In this document: piece by piece, positions 8,290 to 17,648 of the stretch
How positions within the stretch are numbered: position 1 is the stretch's first letter
How the letters are laid out: each line of letters begins with the position of its first letter
Assembly: GCF_019711655.1 (NCBI RefSeq)
Contig: NZ_JAIGNU010000004.1
Coordinates: 1-64,000, forward strand
DNA length: 64,000 nucleotides
Direction of reading: 5' to 3'
From: Qipengyuania mesophila
GTDB lineage: Bacteria; Pseudomonadota; Alphaproteobacteria; Sphingomonadales; Sphingomonadaceae
Translations under genes and position numbers: made by a program
The notes under the pieces: generated by a model
The model's input: only the letters and a program-made list of their open reading frames with translations
What the model was told of the DNA's origin: nothing
Database searches by the model: none

Positions 8290-9968
8290 GTCTTCTCGAA
8301 GGCCGAATTTGCGGCGCTCAACACCGCCCGGACGCTGGCCGTGGCGATGTCTTCGTCGATCCCGCAGCCCCAGATCGTCCGGCTATCCACTGTACGGCAT
8401 TCGAGATAGGCAGCGGCGCGGCTGTCACGGCCGGTGGTCAGCGCGTGCTCGGTGTAGTCGACCACTTCGAGACTGAGCCCGAATGCATTCTCGAGGGTCG
8501 TCAGCACGCTGGAGATCAACCCGTTGCCGCGTCCCGAGACGGTCTGTTCCTGGCCGTCGACTGCGATGGTTCCGGTGAACAGGCGCGTGCCGTCGCTGGC
8601 GCGGCGCTCCTCGTAATCGACCAGCTGGAAATGCTTGGGGTGCGTCTGGACGTGGTAGGCGCTCTTGAAGGCGCTCCAGATGTCCGCAGCGTTGAGTTCG
8701 CGGCCGAGCTCGTCGGCCATTCGCTGGACGTGAGGACTGAAATCGGCCTGCATCTTCTTGGGCAGCTTGAGCCCCTGGTCCTGTTCGAGCACCCAGGCGA
8801 AGCCGCCTTTGCCCGACTGCGAATTGACGCGGATGACCGCTTCGTAACTGCGCCCCAGATCAGCGGGATCGATTGGCAGGTAGGGTACGCGCCAGTGCGG
8901 ATCGTTCTGCGTCTCGAGCGCAGCAAAGCCCTTCTTGATCGCATCCTGGTGGCTACCCGAAAAGGCGGTGTAGACCAGCTCGCCGCCATAGGGATGGCGC
9001 TGGTGTACGGGCAGTTCGTTGCAGAACTCCACCGTCTCGATGACGCGGTCGATGTCAGAGAAGTCGAGCCGTGGATCGACCCCTTGCGTGTACATGTTGA
9101 GCGCCATGGTCACCAGGCAGCAATTGCCGGTGCGTTCGCCATTGCCGAACAGGCAGCCCTCTACCCGGTCGGCGCCCGCCATCAGCGCCAGCTCCGCGGC
9201 CGCCACTCCGGTGCCGCGGTCGTTGTGGGTGTGGAGGCTGATCACCGCGCTCTCGCGGTTGGGCAGGTTGCGGATGAAATATTCGACCTGGTCGGCGTAG
9301 ATATTGGGCGTCGCCGCCTCGACCGTGGCAGGCAGGTTGAGGATGATCGGATGCTCGGGCGTGGGCGCGAGCACTTCCATCACCGCCTCGCAAACCTCGA
9401 GTGAGAAATCGAGTTCGGCGGTCGAGAAGGTCTCCGGCGAATACTGGAAATGCCAGTCGGTGCCGGGCTGCTTGCCCGCCTCATCGCGCATGACCTTGGC
9501 GCCGTGGACCGCGATATCGCGCACCTGATCCCGCGTCATGCCGAATACGACCTCGCGCCAGGCGGGGCTCACCGCATTGTAGAGGTGGACGATCGCCGCC
9601 CGCGCGCCGGTGAGGCTGGCGAAGCTGGTGCGGATGAGGTCTTCGCGGCTCTGGGTGAGCACCTGCACCAGCACGTCGTCGGGCACGCGGCCCGATTGCA
9701 CGAGGCCGGAGATGAAATCGAACTCGGTAGCGCCCGCGCTGGGAAAGCCGACTTCGATTTCCTTCACGCCCACTTCGACGAGCAGGTCGAAGAAGCGGGT
9801 CTTCTTGTGCGCATCCATCGGATCGACGATCGCTTGGTTGCCATCGCGCAAGTCCGTCGAAAGCCAGCGCGGCGGCGCGGTGATGGTGCGCGTGGGCCAT
9901 TGCCGGTCGCTCAAGGGGACCTGCGGAAAGGGCGAATATTTGCTGCTCGGGTCGCGGAGCATGGGCAT
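8286..9968 (-). CDS. leuA: 2-isopropylmalate synthase
   Basis: LeuA condenses acetyl-CoA with 2-ketoisovalerate, the first committed step of leucine synthesis. The 560-residue length and the N-terminus (YSPFPQVPLSDRQWP, then STDLRDGNQAI) indicate the long type-2 form. DLRDGNQ supplies a metal ligand and catalytic residues, LHTHNDRGTG holds the HxH metal pair, and the C-terminal about 130 residues form the leucine-sensing regulatory domain. The 3' end overlaps the convergent cyclase gene by 4 bases. About 80 bases upstream lies a leucine-rich 16-codon ORF with alternative hairpins, described separately, which suggests attenuation. Confidence 0.96.
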   Translation of the reverse strand: MPMLRDPSSKYSPFPQVPLSDRQWPTRTITAPPRWLSTDLRDGNQAIVDPMDAHKKTRFFDLLVEVGVKEIEVGFPSAGATEFDFISGLVQSGRVPDDVLVQVLTQSREDLIRTSFASLTGARAAIVHLYNAVSPAWREVVFGMTRDQVRDIAVHGAKVMRDEAGKQPGTDWHFQYSPETFSTAELDFSLEVCEAVMEVLAPTPEHPIILNLPATVEAATPNIYADQVEYFIRNLPNRESAVISLHTHNDRGTGVAAAELALMAGADRVEGCLFGNGERTGNCCLVTMALNMYTQGVDPRLDFSDIDRVIETVEFCNELPVHQRHPYGGELVYTAFSGSHQDAIKKGFAALETQNDPHWRVPYLPIDPADLGRSYEAVIRVNSQSGKGGFAWVLEQDQGLKLPKKMQADFSPHVQRMADELGRELNAADIWSAFKSAYHVQTHPKHFQLVDYEERRASDGTRLFTGTIAVDGQEQTVSGRGNGLISSVLTTLENAFGLSLEVVDYTEHALTTGRDSRAAAYLECRTVDSRTIWGCGIDEDIATASVRAVLSAANSAFEKT

Positions 9969-10010
9969 CGGAACTCTCGGGTCTTGCGAAGGTCTGGGTT
10001 GGAAATCGGT

Positions 10011-10063
10011 CCCTTGGGCGCTCAGCGCACCCGTGCAGGCACGCCAGCTATCACGCCCAAGGG
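10011..10063 (-). promoter_or_regulatory. Candidate attenuator pairing region of leuA
   Basis: Two perfectly complementary 10-mers lie at 10054-10063 (minus strand CCCTTGGGCG, inside the last codons of the leader ORF) and 10011-10020 (minus strand CGCCCAAGGG). The downstream 10-mer can instead join a local hairpin at 10016-10032 (stem GG-GCGC/GCGC-CC with one bulged T, loop TGA). The two pairings exclude each other, as in classic amino-acid attenuators. No strong U-tract follows the local hairpin, so whether it stops transcription or blocks translation is open. Confidence 0.55.
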
Positions 10064-10101
10064 CGTGTAAGTCGCAGGATAAGGCCGAGCTCTTTGTGCA
10101 T
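10051..10101 (-). CDS. Candidate leuA leader peptide (16 residues)
   Basis: This 16-codon ORF reads MHKELGLILRLTRPWA. Four of residues 5-11 are leucine (codons CTC, CTT, CTG, CTT) and one is isoleucine, as expected of a leader peptide that senses charged leucyl-tRNA. It ends 82 bases before the leuA start. No Shine-Dalgarno is apparent, but a plausible promoter would start transcription almost at the ATG, giving a leaderless leader ORF as is known for trpL of Sinorhizobium. The last codons overlap one arm of an RNA pairing described separately. The call is inference from codon content and position. Confidence 0.6.
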   Translation of the reverse strand: MHKELGLILRLTRPWA

Positions 10102-10108
10102 GACGCTT

Positions 10109-10137
10109 GCTATGCTGGCCCGGCGCAGGGTTGTAAA
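10109..10137 (-). promoter_or_regulatory. Candidate promoter of the leuA leader
   Basis: The minus strand shows TTTACA (10132-10137), a 17-base spacer and CATAGC (10109-10114). Initiation about seven bases on would fall at or next to the A of the leader-peptide ATG at 10101. The boxes are imperfect matches to the sigma-70 consensus. Confidence 0.4.
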
Positions 10138-10193
10138 GCAAAACAGTCTTGGGCATCGCGAGAAATTATATTTCACGTTCGACGGGAGAAAGC

Positions 10194-10616
10194 ATGGCTG
10201 ACGGGCATTCGCTGTATGAAACGATGGGACTGGTGCGGATCGTTTCGACCGATCCCGAAGGCCGCGCCAGCCTCGAATACGAGGCGAAGCGCGAACAGTG
10301 CCATTCGGGCGGGGTTGTGCAGGGGGGCTTCATCAGCGGGTGGATCGATGCCGCGATGGCGCATGCGGCGATGGCCAGGAACGGACAGGGTATCGTACCG
10401 ATGACGCTGGAGCTGAAGGTCAGCTTCTTTGCGCCGACACGGCCGGGACTGGTGGTTGCCGAAGCCTGGGTCGAGCGCCACGGCAAGCGCACGAGCTTCT
10501 ACGAGGGGCATTTGAAGGATGCGAACGGGACGGTGCTGGCCAAGGCGACCAGCACGATCCTGCTCGCCGACGTGTCGCGCGTGGTCGAGGCATCGCGAAA
10601 GGCGACCGGAGGATAG
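10194..10616 (+). CDS. PaaI-family (hot-dog fold) thioesterase
   Basis: A 140-residue single hot-dog-fold protein of the PaaI/YbgC type, which hydrolyses acyl-CoA thioesters. The CHSGGVVQGGFISGWIDAAM block is the conserved nucleotide/active-site helix region, and LELKVSFFAPTRPG is the typical central strand. The ATG at 10194 is preceded by GGGAGAA at good spacing, so this start is preferred to the in-frame ATG at 10149. Its stop lies 2 bases before the next ATG, so it is very likely co-transcribed with the epoxide hydrolase. The substrate is unknown. Confidence 0.88.
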   Translation: MADGHSLYETMGLVRIVSTDPEGRASLEYEAKREQCHSGGVVQGGFISGWIDAAMAHAAMARNGQGIVPMTLELKVSFFAPTRPGLVVAEAWVERHGKRTSFYEGHLKDANGTVLAKATSTILLADVSRVVEASRKATGG

Positions 10617-10618
10617 CG

Positions 10619-11746
10619 ATGGGCGAGATCAGACCGTTCGAACTGGATATTCCCGAAGACGAACTCGTCCGCCTCGCGGACCGGCTCGACCGGACGCGCT
10701 GGCCCGAGCAGGAACCGGTCGCCGACTGGTCGCAGGGCACGAGGCTCGCGGCGCTGAAGGAACTCGTCGCCTATTGGCGGATCGAATACGACTGGCGGCG
10801 CTGCGAGGCGAAGCTCAACGCAATCGGCCAGCACGTCACCGAGATCGACGGGCTCGATATCCATTTCCTCCACAAGCGCTCTTCGCGCCCGGACGCGCTG
10901 CCGCTGGTCATCACGCATGGCTGGCCGGGGTCGGTGGTCGAGTTCCTAGGGATTATCGACGAGCTGGCCGAGCCCTCGGACTCCGAGGCGCTGGCCTTCC
11001 ATGTCGTCGCGCCCTCGCTGCCTGGGTACGGCTTCTCGCAAAAGCCTTCCTCCACGGGCTGGGGCGTCGAGCGGATCGCGCGCGCATGGGCGGAGCTGAT
11101 GCAGCGGCTCGGCTATGCGCAATGGGTCGCGCAGGGCGGTGACTGGGGTGCGGCGGTGACCACCGCGATCGGCCAGCTCGCGCCCGCAGGGTGCCGGGGT
11201 ATCCACCTCAATATGCCGATCGGGCGTCCCGGTCCGGAGGATATGGCGAGCAAGGATCCCAAGGTCCTCAAGGCCCTGCAGGCGCTCGGCTTCTATCAGG
11301 AATGGGATTCGGGCTATTCGAAAGAGCAGAGCACGCGGCCGCAGACGATCGGCTACGCGCTGGTGGATTCGCCAGTGGGGCTCGCGGCGTGGATTCTCGA
11401 AAAAATCCATTGCTGGACCGACAACGACGGGTCGCCCTGGGATGCGCTGTCGATGGACCAGGTGCTCGACGATATCATGCTCTACTGGCTGCCGGCGACA
11501 GGGGCCTCCGCCGCACGGCTCTATTGGGAAAGCTTCGCCAAGTTCGGCGCTGGGACGGTTGCAATCCCGTCCGGAGTGAGCGCGTTCCCGAAGGAGATCC
11601 TGCCCGCGCCGCGCGCATGGGTCGAACGGACGCTCACCAATCTGGTCTATTGGAACGACCTCGACAAGGGCGGCCACTTCGCCGCCTGGGAGCAGCCCGA
11701 GCTGTTCGTCGGCGAGCTGCGCGCCTGTTTCGCGCGGATGGCCTAG
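10619..11746 (+). CDS. Epoxide hydrolase (alpha/beta-hydrolase with EHN N-terminal domain)
   Basis: A 375-residue protein with the epoxide hydrolase N-terminal region (FELDIPEDELVRLADRLDRTRWP) followed by an alpha/beta hydrolase core. HGWPGS at residues 100-105 is the oxyanion-hole loop. The nucleophile is Asp175 in GGDWGA, and the C-terminal GGHFAAWEQPEL carries the catalytic histidine. It opens an epoxide to a diol through an ester intermediate. The gene follows the thioesterase by 2 bases and overlaps the 3' end of the convergent FMN dehydrogenase by 4 bases. The natural epoxide is unknown. Confidence 0.92.
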   Translation: MGEIRPFELDIPEDELVRLADRLDRTRWPEQEPVADWSQGTRLAALKELVAYWRIEYDWRRCEAKLNAIGQHVTEIDGLDIHFLHKRSSRPDALPLVITHGWPGSVVEFLGIIDELAEPSDSEALAFHVVAPSLPGYGFSQKPSSTGWGVERIARAWAELMQRLGYAQWVAQGGDWGAAVTTAIGQLAPAGCRGIHLNMPIGRPGPEDMASKDPKVLKALQALGFYQEWDSGYSKEQSTRPQTIGYALVDSPVGLAAWILEKIHCWTDNDGSPWDALSMDQVLDDIMLYWLPATGASAARLYWESFAKFGAGTVAIPSGVSAFPKEILPAPRAWVERTLTNLVYWNDLDKGGHFAAWEQPELFVGELRACFARMA

Positions 11747-12891
11747 CGCCAGCGCAGGCGGTCGGGTGTGAGCTGGTCGACCGAGGTGACGCCCATAAGC
11801 CGCATGCCGCGCTCGATTTCTTCCTTGAGGATGCCGATCGCGCGCTCGACTCCCGGCTGCCCCGCCGCAGCGAGCGCATAGAGGTAAAGTCGACCGCCCG
11901 AGGCGGCGGTTGCACCTGCCGCGAGGCTCTTGAGCACATGCGTTCCGCGCCCGACGCCGCCGTCGAGTACGATCTCGATTTCGCCGCCCACCGCGTCGAC
12001 GATCTCGCGCAACTGGTCAAAGGGCGCGCGGCTGCCGTCCAATTGCCGTCCACCATGGTTCGAGATCCAGATCGCATCGGCCCCGATCTCGACCGCACGG
12101 CGCGCATCGGCGGCGCTCATGACGCCCTTCAGCGCGAAGGTTCCGCCCCAGTCCTGCCGGATGCGCGCGGCGGTGTCCCAGTCCATGCCCGTATCAAGCA
12201 TGGTGTTGAAATAGTCCTGGATGCTGACTGCCTTGCCGGTCCCTTCCTGCACGTGGCCGTCGAGATTGGGCAGGCGGAACTTGGGCCCGAAGACATAGTC
12301 GAGCGTCCAGCGCGGCCGCGTCGCGTAGCTCCACAGCGCGCTGGCGGTGAAACGGGGCGGGGTGGTGAAGCCCGACCGCAGGCAGCGTTCGCGCTTGCCC
12401 GAAACGATCGTGTCGACCGTCAGCGCGAGCGCATCGAAGCCCGCCGCCTGGCAGCGTTCAATCATGCTGGCGTTGAGTCCCTTGTCCTTGTGGACGTAGA
12501 GCTGGAACAGTTTCGGGCCGCTCGTCAGCGCGGCGATCTCCTCGATCGAATGCGTCGCAAGGCTCGAGATCCCGAACCACACACCGAATTTCTCCGCCGC
12601 CTGCGCCACCGCACGCTCGCCATCGCGGTGGAAGGCACGCTGGAGAGCAGTGGGGCTGAGCAGGAGCGGCAGCGCACTCTTGCGGCCCATGATCGTGCAG
12701 GAGGTGTCGATCTCCGCCACGCCGGCCAGAACATCGGGCACGAGATCGACTTCGTCGAAGGCGCTGGTGTTGCGCGCCTTGGTGATCTCGTCGTCGGCGG
12801 CTCCATCGATGTAGTCGAACACGGGCCAAGGCAGCCGCTGCCGGGCGAGTTTTCGGAAGTCGTCAATATTGTGGCAGTCGGTCAGCCTCAT
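11743..12891 (-). CDS. lldD: FMN-dependent alpha-hydroxy-acid dehydrogenase (L-lactate dehydrogenase type)
   Basis: A 382-residue TIM-barrel flavoprotein of the glycolate oxidase / LldD family, which oxidises L-2-hydroxy acids such as L-lactate to 2-keto acids. The N-terminus DFRKLARQRLPWPVFDYIDG is typical. SNHGGRQLDGS holds the catalytic histidine and arginine, and VLDGGVGRGTHVLKSLAAGA is the FMN phosphate site. LldD itself is one possibility among close paralogues, so the symbol is tentative. It overlaps the upstream DUF6151-like gene by 4 bases, indicating co-transcription of the three genes from 13822. Confidence 0.88.
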   Translation of the reverse strand: MRLTDCHNIDDFRKLARQRLPWPVFDYIDGAADDEITKARNTSAFDEVDLVPDVLAGVAEIDTSCTIMGRKSALPLLLSPTALQRAFHRDGERAVAQAAEKFGVWFGISSLATHSIEEIAALTSGPKLFQLYVHKDKGLNASMIERCQAAGFDALALTVDTIVSGKRERCLRSGFTTPPRFTASALWSYATRPRWTLDYVFGPKFRLPNLDGHVQEGTGKAVSIQDYFNTMLDTGMDWDTAARIRQDWGGTFALKGVMSAADARRAVEIGADAIWISNHGGRQLDGSRAPFDQLREIVDAVGGEIEIVLDGGVGRGTHVLKSLAAGATAASGGRLYLYALAAAGQPGVERAIGILKEEIERGMRLMGVTSVDQLTPDRLRWR

Positions 12892-13475
12892 GCGCGCCCC
12901 AGAGCGTGTTTTTCCGCCTGCGTCAGCTGGCGTGGTTTTGCGATCGGCTCAAGCGTCTCCGGATCGAACAGGGCGCTGCGGCGACGATCGCCGCTGAGGA
13001 TATCCTTGATCATGCGCGGGAAGAAGCGGCGCATCAGGCGGTTCATCGATAGCGGCTTGAGACCGCTGGTGTCGCCCGTCGCGTCGCCGATGAAGAGGTG
13101 GCCCAGCGGCTCACCGAGGCTTGCCCGCGCTGCCGCGTCGCAATTGGCGAGCAGCGTCGTGACATAAGGGATCCGCCCGTTGCGGTAGGTGTTGAACAGC
13201 GGCGTGTCGCAACAGCTCGCGTACCAGCGCAGCGTCGGCCCTTCGGTCATGTGCAGCTCGGCGAGCCTTTCGCGGCCCCGATCGATCCGCATCCGGGCGC
13301 AGCGCGACTGGTAGAGCGCGGTCCCGCCATGGGCATCGAGTAGGCGCGCTTCGTGGCCGAAATGGCGGACGAGGTCGCGGCAGTCGGTGCAGTGGCACAC
13401 GACATAATCGCCCTCGGCAGCGGTTGCCTTCTCGATCTCGCCAGCCACGGCGCCGCATTCGCAGGCAAATCTCAC
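12888..13475 (-). CDS. DUF6151-type zinc-binding protein of unknown function
   Basis: A 195-residue protein. CECG at residues 5-8, CHCTDC near residue 27 and a later ASCCDTPL give the cysteine pattern of glutathione-dependent formaldehyde-activating (GFA)/CENP-V-like zinc proteins, which DUF6151 resembles. No signal peptide or membrane helix is present. Its ends overlap both neighbours by 4 bases (DUF2200 upstream, FMN dehydrogenase downstream), so the three are translationally coupled. The function is unknown. Confidence 0.75.
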   Translation of the reverse strand: MRFACECGAVAGEIEKATAAEGDYVVCHCTDCRDLVRHFGHEARLLDAHGGTALYQSRCARMRIDRGRERLAELHMTEGPTLRWYASCCDTPLFNTYRNGRIPYVTTLLANCDAAARASLGEPLGHLFIGDATGDTSGLKPLSMNRLMRRFFPRMIKDILSGDRRRSALFDPETLEPIAKPRQLTQAEKHALGRA

Positions 13476-13822
13476 GGCTTGCGCAGGATCTTGGCCATCG
13501 GCCTGCCCTTGGCCAGCTCGTCGATCAGCTTGTCGAGATAGCGGATCTCGCGCATCAGCGGCTCTTCCACTGTCTCGACCTGGACGCCGCAGACCTTGCC
13601 TGTGATGAGCTTGCGGTCGGGGTTCAACGGCGCATCGCCGAAGAACTCGGTGAAAGTGGTGTCCTGATCGACATGGCGGTCGAGGTCGTCCTGAGAGTAG
13701 CCGGTGAGCCAGCGGATGATCTCGTCCACCTCCTCGCGCGTGCGGCCCTTCCGCTCCGCCTTGGCGATGTAGGCGCGATGCACGCCCGCGAAGGGCATGG
13801 CGTAGATGCGGTGTCCGGCCAT
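13472..13822 (-). CDS. DUF2200 family protein
   Basis: A 116-residue cytoplasmic protein with the DUF2200 pattern. [16 protein letters not shown] at the N-terminus and [22 protein letters not shown] in the middle strongly resemble that small family, whose function is not known. The ATG at 13822 gives the family N-terminus; the frame is open 16 codons further. It leads a tight three-gene run with the DUF6151 and FMN dehydrogenase genes, 13 bases after the ilvC stop. Confidence 0.85.
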   Translation of the reverse strand: MAGHRIYAMPFAGVHRAYIAKAERKGRTREEVDEIIRWLTGYSQDDLDRHVDQDTTFTEFFGDAPLNPDRKLITGKVCGVQVETVEEPLMREIRYLDKLIDELAKGRPMAKILRKP

Positions 13823-13835
13823 GCCCTTCGAGCTA

Positions 13836-14972
<1,137 letters not shown>

Positions 14973-14978
14973 TCAAAG

Positions 14979-15494
14979 TCAGTCGGACGCGGTCCCGCGC
15001 ATCATGCCGACGATCCCCGAGCGGCCGACCTCGACGAGGCCGAGCTCGCGCATCAGGGCGATGAAACTGTCGATCTTTTCCGGCGCGCCGGTCAGTTCGA
15101 AGACGAAACTCTGCGTGGTGGTGTCGACCACATTCGCGCGGAACAGTTCGGCGATGCGCAGCGACTCGACGCGGTTGTCCCCCTTGCCAGCAACCTTCAC
15201 CAGCGCCAGCTCGCGTTCGACATGCGCGCCCTCCTCGGTCAGGTCGATGACCTTGTGCACCGGCACGAGGCGTTCGAGCTGCGCGCGGATCTGGTCGATC
15301 ACCGGTTCGGGGCCCTTGGTGACAATGGTGATCCGGCTGATCGCATGGTCTTCCGAAATGTCGGCCACGGTCAGGCTGTCGATATTGTAGCCGCGCGCGG
15401 TGAACATGCCGGTGATCTTGGCGAGGATGCCCGGTTCGTTGTCGACGATGACATTGAGGACGTGCCGTTCGCTGGCCTGCTGGGCGATCTTCAC
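14979..15494 (-). CDS. ilvH: Acetolactate synthase, regulatory small subunit
   Basis: IlvH binds the IlvB catalytic subunit and confers feedback inhibition by valine. The protein is 171 residues, beginning VKIAQQASERHVLN, with an N-terminal ACT domain (NVIVDNEPGILAKITGMF) and a C-terminal regulatory domain ending near the SGIVGMMRG motif. I chose the GTG at 15494 because AGGAG precedes it at good spacing and the GTG overlaps the TGA of the upstream small ORF (GTGA), a coupling arrangement. An in-frame GTG at 15512 is the alternative. Confidence 0.95.
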   Translation of the reverse strand: MKIAQQASERHVLNVIVDNEPGILAKITGMFTARGYNIDSLTVADISEDHAISRITIVTKGPEPVIDQIRAQLERLVPVHKVIDLTEEGAHVERELALVKVAGKGDNRVESLRIAELFRANVVDTTTQSFVFELTGAPEKIDSFIALMRELGLVEVGRSGIVGMMRGTASD

Positions 15495-15790
15495 GGAGTC
15501 CGCTCCTGCCACACCGGCTCGAACATGCGCCCGTCGCCATCGTAGTCGCGCAGGAAATCGCGCCCGCGCCGAACCGCCTCGAAATTGTCGGTCTGGCGGC
15601 TCAGGTCGAGCCGGTCGGGTAGCAGCGTCCAGACCTCGTCGTCCTGCTTCTCGGCGACTTCCATGCCGATGAAACGATGGCCATCTTCCTCGAGCCAGTC
15701 GAGCACCTGTTCGGCATCGCTGCGACTGAACCAGCGGCGCCGTTCCGCGCGCTCGGAAAATTCGGTCGGGATCGCGCTATGCATGCCCAT
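15491..15790 (-). CDS. Small conserved hypothetical protein between ilvB and ilvH
   Basis: A charged, cytoplasmic protein of 99 residues with no domain I can name. It is rich in W, R, D and E (RRRWFSRSDAEQVLDWLEEDG, then WTLLPDRLDLSRQTDNFEAVRRGRDFL). Its ATG overlaps the ilvB stop (TGATG) and its stop overlaps the ilvH start (GTGA), so it is translated within the acetolactate synthase operon. A second ATG lies two codons downstream. A role in the enzyme's assembly or control is possible but is only inferred from position. Confidence 0.8.
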   Translation of the reverse strand: MGMHSAIPTEFSERAERRRWFSRSDAEQVLDWLEEDGHRFIGMEVAEKQDDEVWTLLPDRLDLSRQTDNFEAVRRGRDFLRDYDGDGRMFEPVWQERTP

Positions 15791-17541
15791 CACACCAGTG
15801 CCTTCGCTTCGTCGTCCATCGTCCCCTCGACCAGGTCGCCGTAGAGCAGCATGTCGGTATGCGCCGCTCCGCTGGGGATCATCGGGAAACAGTTCGCTTC
15901 CTTCGCCACCTGGCAATCGACCATCACCGGTCCGTCATGCGCGAGCATGGCTTCGATCCCGGCATCGAGCTGGCTTTCGTCTTCGATCCGGATGCCCTTC
16001 CAGCCATAGGCTTCGGCAAGCTTCACGAAGTCCGGCAAGGAATCGCTGTAACTGTTTGAATAACGGCTTTCATAGGTCAGCTCCTGCCACTGGCGAACCA
16101 TGCCCATATATTCGTTGTTGAGGATGAAGACCTTGACCGGCAGGCGGTACTGGCTCGCCGTCCCCAGTTCCTGGATGTTCATCTGGATGCTGGCTTCGCC
16201 TGCGATGTCGATCACCAGCCGACCGGGATTACCGAGCTGCGCGCCGATCGCCGCGGGAAGGCCGTAACCCATGGTGCCGAGGCCGCCGCTGGTGAGCCAC
16301 CGGTTGGGCGCAGAGAAGCCGAAATATTGCGCCGCCCACATCTGGTGCTGGCCGACTTCGGTGGTGATGATGGGATCGCGGTCCTGCGTCAGCGCGAAGA
16401 GACGTTCGATGCTCTTCTGTGGCATGATCAAGTCGCTTCCGCGGTCGGGATAGGCGAGGCAATCGCGTGCCTTCCAGCCGAGGATACGCGCCTTCCATTC
16501 GGAGAGGTCCTGTGGCTTGCGACCGCCCCAGCATTCGAGCAGCTGGTCGAGCACATGCGCGCAGTCGCCGACGATGCCGAGATCGACGGGGACGATCTTG
16601 TTGATGCTCGCCCGGTCGATGTCGATGTGGACCTTCTTTGCTTCGGGCGCGAAGGCATCGAGCCGTCCGGTAACCCGGTCGTCGAACCGCGCACCCACTG
16701 CGATGATGAGGTCGGCGCGGTTCATCGCCATATTGGCTTCGTAGGTGCCGTGCATGCCGAGCATGCCGAGCCAGTCGGGATGGTCGGCCGGGAAAGCGCC
16801 GAGGCCCATCAGCGTGCTGGTGACCGGGGCGCCGGTGGCGTGCTGCAGTCTGCGCAACAGCTCGGAAGCGCGGGGCCCGGCATTGATCACCCCGCCGCCG
16901 GTATAGAACACTGGGCGCTCGGCTGCGGCGAGCATGGCCACGGTCTCGGCGATCTCGTCGGCCGCGCCGACCATACGCGGCTGGTAGCGATGCGAGGGGA
17001 GGGGCCTGTCGTCCTGCGCGTCCCAGCTCGCGAGCGCGATCTGCACATCCTTGGGGATGTCGACAACCACCGGGCCGGGGCGACCGGTGGTGGCTATGCG
17101 AAAAGCCTCCTCGATCGTTGCGCCGAGGCGCTCGGGGTCCTTCACGAGGTAATTGTGCTTGGTACAGTGACGCGTCAGACCGACCGTATCGGCTTCCTGG
17201 AAGGCGTCGGTGCCGATCAGCGCGGTCGGCACCTGCCCGGTAATCACCACCAGCGGGATCGAATCCATATAGGCGTCGGCGATGCCGGTGACCGCATTGG
17301 TCGCGCCGGGGCCGCTGGTGACGAGCACCACGCCGGGCTTGCCGGTCGATCGGGCATAGCCTTCGGCGGCATGCGCCGCACCGGCTTCGTGGCGCACGAG
17401 GATGTGGCGGATTTCTTTGTCGGCAAAGAGCTCGTCATAGATCGGCAGCACTGCGCCGCCGGGATATCCGAAGACGAATTCGACATCCTGCCGCTTGAGG
17501 CATTCGATCAGGATTGCAGCGCCGCTGCGCTCGGTACTCAC
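15790..17541 (-). CDS. ilvB: Acetolactate synthase, catalytic large subunit
   Basis: IlvB is a thiamine-diphosphate enzyme that makes acetolactate from pyruvate, the first step to valine and leucine. The protein is 583 residues. [17 protein letters not shown], the catalytic Glu in [16 protein letters not shown], and a TPP-binding region ending in [12 protein letters not shown] are all present. The acidic TPP-motif residue appears as GEAS rather than GDGS. The start is the GTG at 17541, which has GGAGG 6 bases upstream; an in-frame ATG at 17634 is less likely. It leads ilvB-small ORF-ilvH-ilvC. Confidence 0.96.
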   Translation of the reverse strand: MSTERSGAAILIECLKRQDVEFVFGYPGGAVLPIYDELFADKEIRHILVRHEAGAAHAAEGYARSTGKPGVVLVTSGPGATNAVTGIADAYMDSIPLVVITGQVPTALIGTDAFQEADTVGLTRHCTKHNYLVKDPERLGATIEEAFRIATTGRPGPVVVDIPKDVQIALASWDAQDDRPLPSHRYQPRMVGAADEIAETVAMLAAAERPVFYTGGGVINAGPRASELLRRLQHATGAPVTSTLMGLGAFPADHPDWLGMLGMHGTYEANMAMNRADLIIAVGARFDDRVTGRLDAFAPEAKKVHIDIDRASINKIVPVDLGIVGDCAHVLDQLLECWGGRKPQDLSEWKARILGWKARDCLAYPDRGSDLIMPQKSIERLFALTQDRDPIITTEVGQHQMWAAQYFGFSAPNRWLTSGGLGTMGYGLPAAIGAQLGNPGRLVIDIAGEASIQMNIQELGTASQYRLPVKVFILNNEYMGMVRQWQELTYESRYSNSYSDSLPDFVKLAEAYGWKGIRIEDESQLDAGIEAMLAHDGPVMVDCQVAKEANCFPMIPSGAAHTDMLLYGDLVEGTMDDEAKALV

Positions 17542-17581
17542 ACCAACCTCCGACCCGTTCGGGGCTCTGAAAGACACAAAT

Positions 17582-17614
17582 CGGCCCGGCGCTGGGGTCT
17601 GGAGCGCCGGGCCG
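17582..17614 (-). promoter_or_regulatory. Perfect 12-bp hairpin in the ilvB leader
   Basis: Arms 17582-17593 and 17603-17614 are exact inverted complements (CGGCCCGGCGCT/AGCGCCGGGCCG) around a 9-base loop. On the ilvB strand the hairpin is followed by a moderately T-rich run (ATTTGTGTCTTT), so it could be a leaky terminator or attenuator. A TTGACC box, 17 bases and TATTTC lie just upstream on the same strand, near 17630-17655. No leader peptide is evident. Confidence 0.6.
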
Positions 17615-17648
17615 ACTGGTTCGGAAATAGGCATTGTGAATTACGCGG

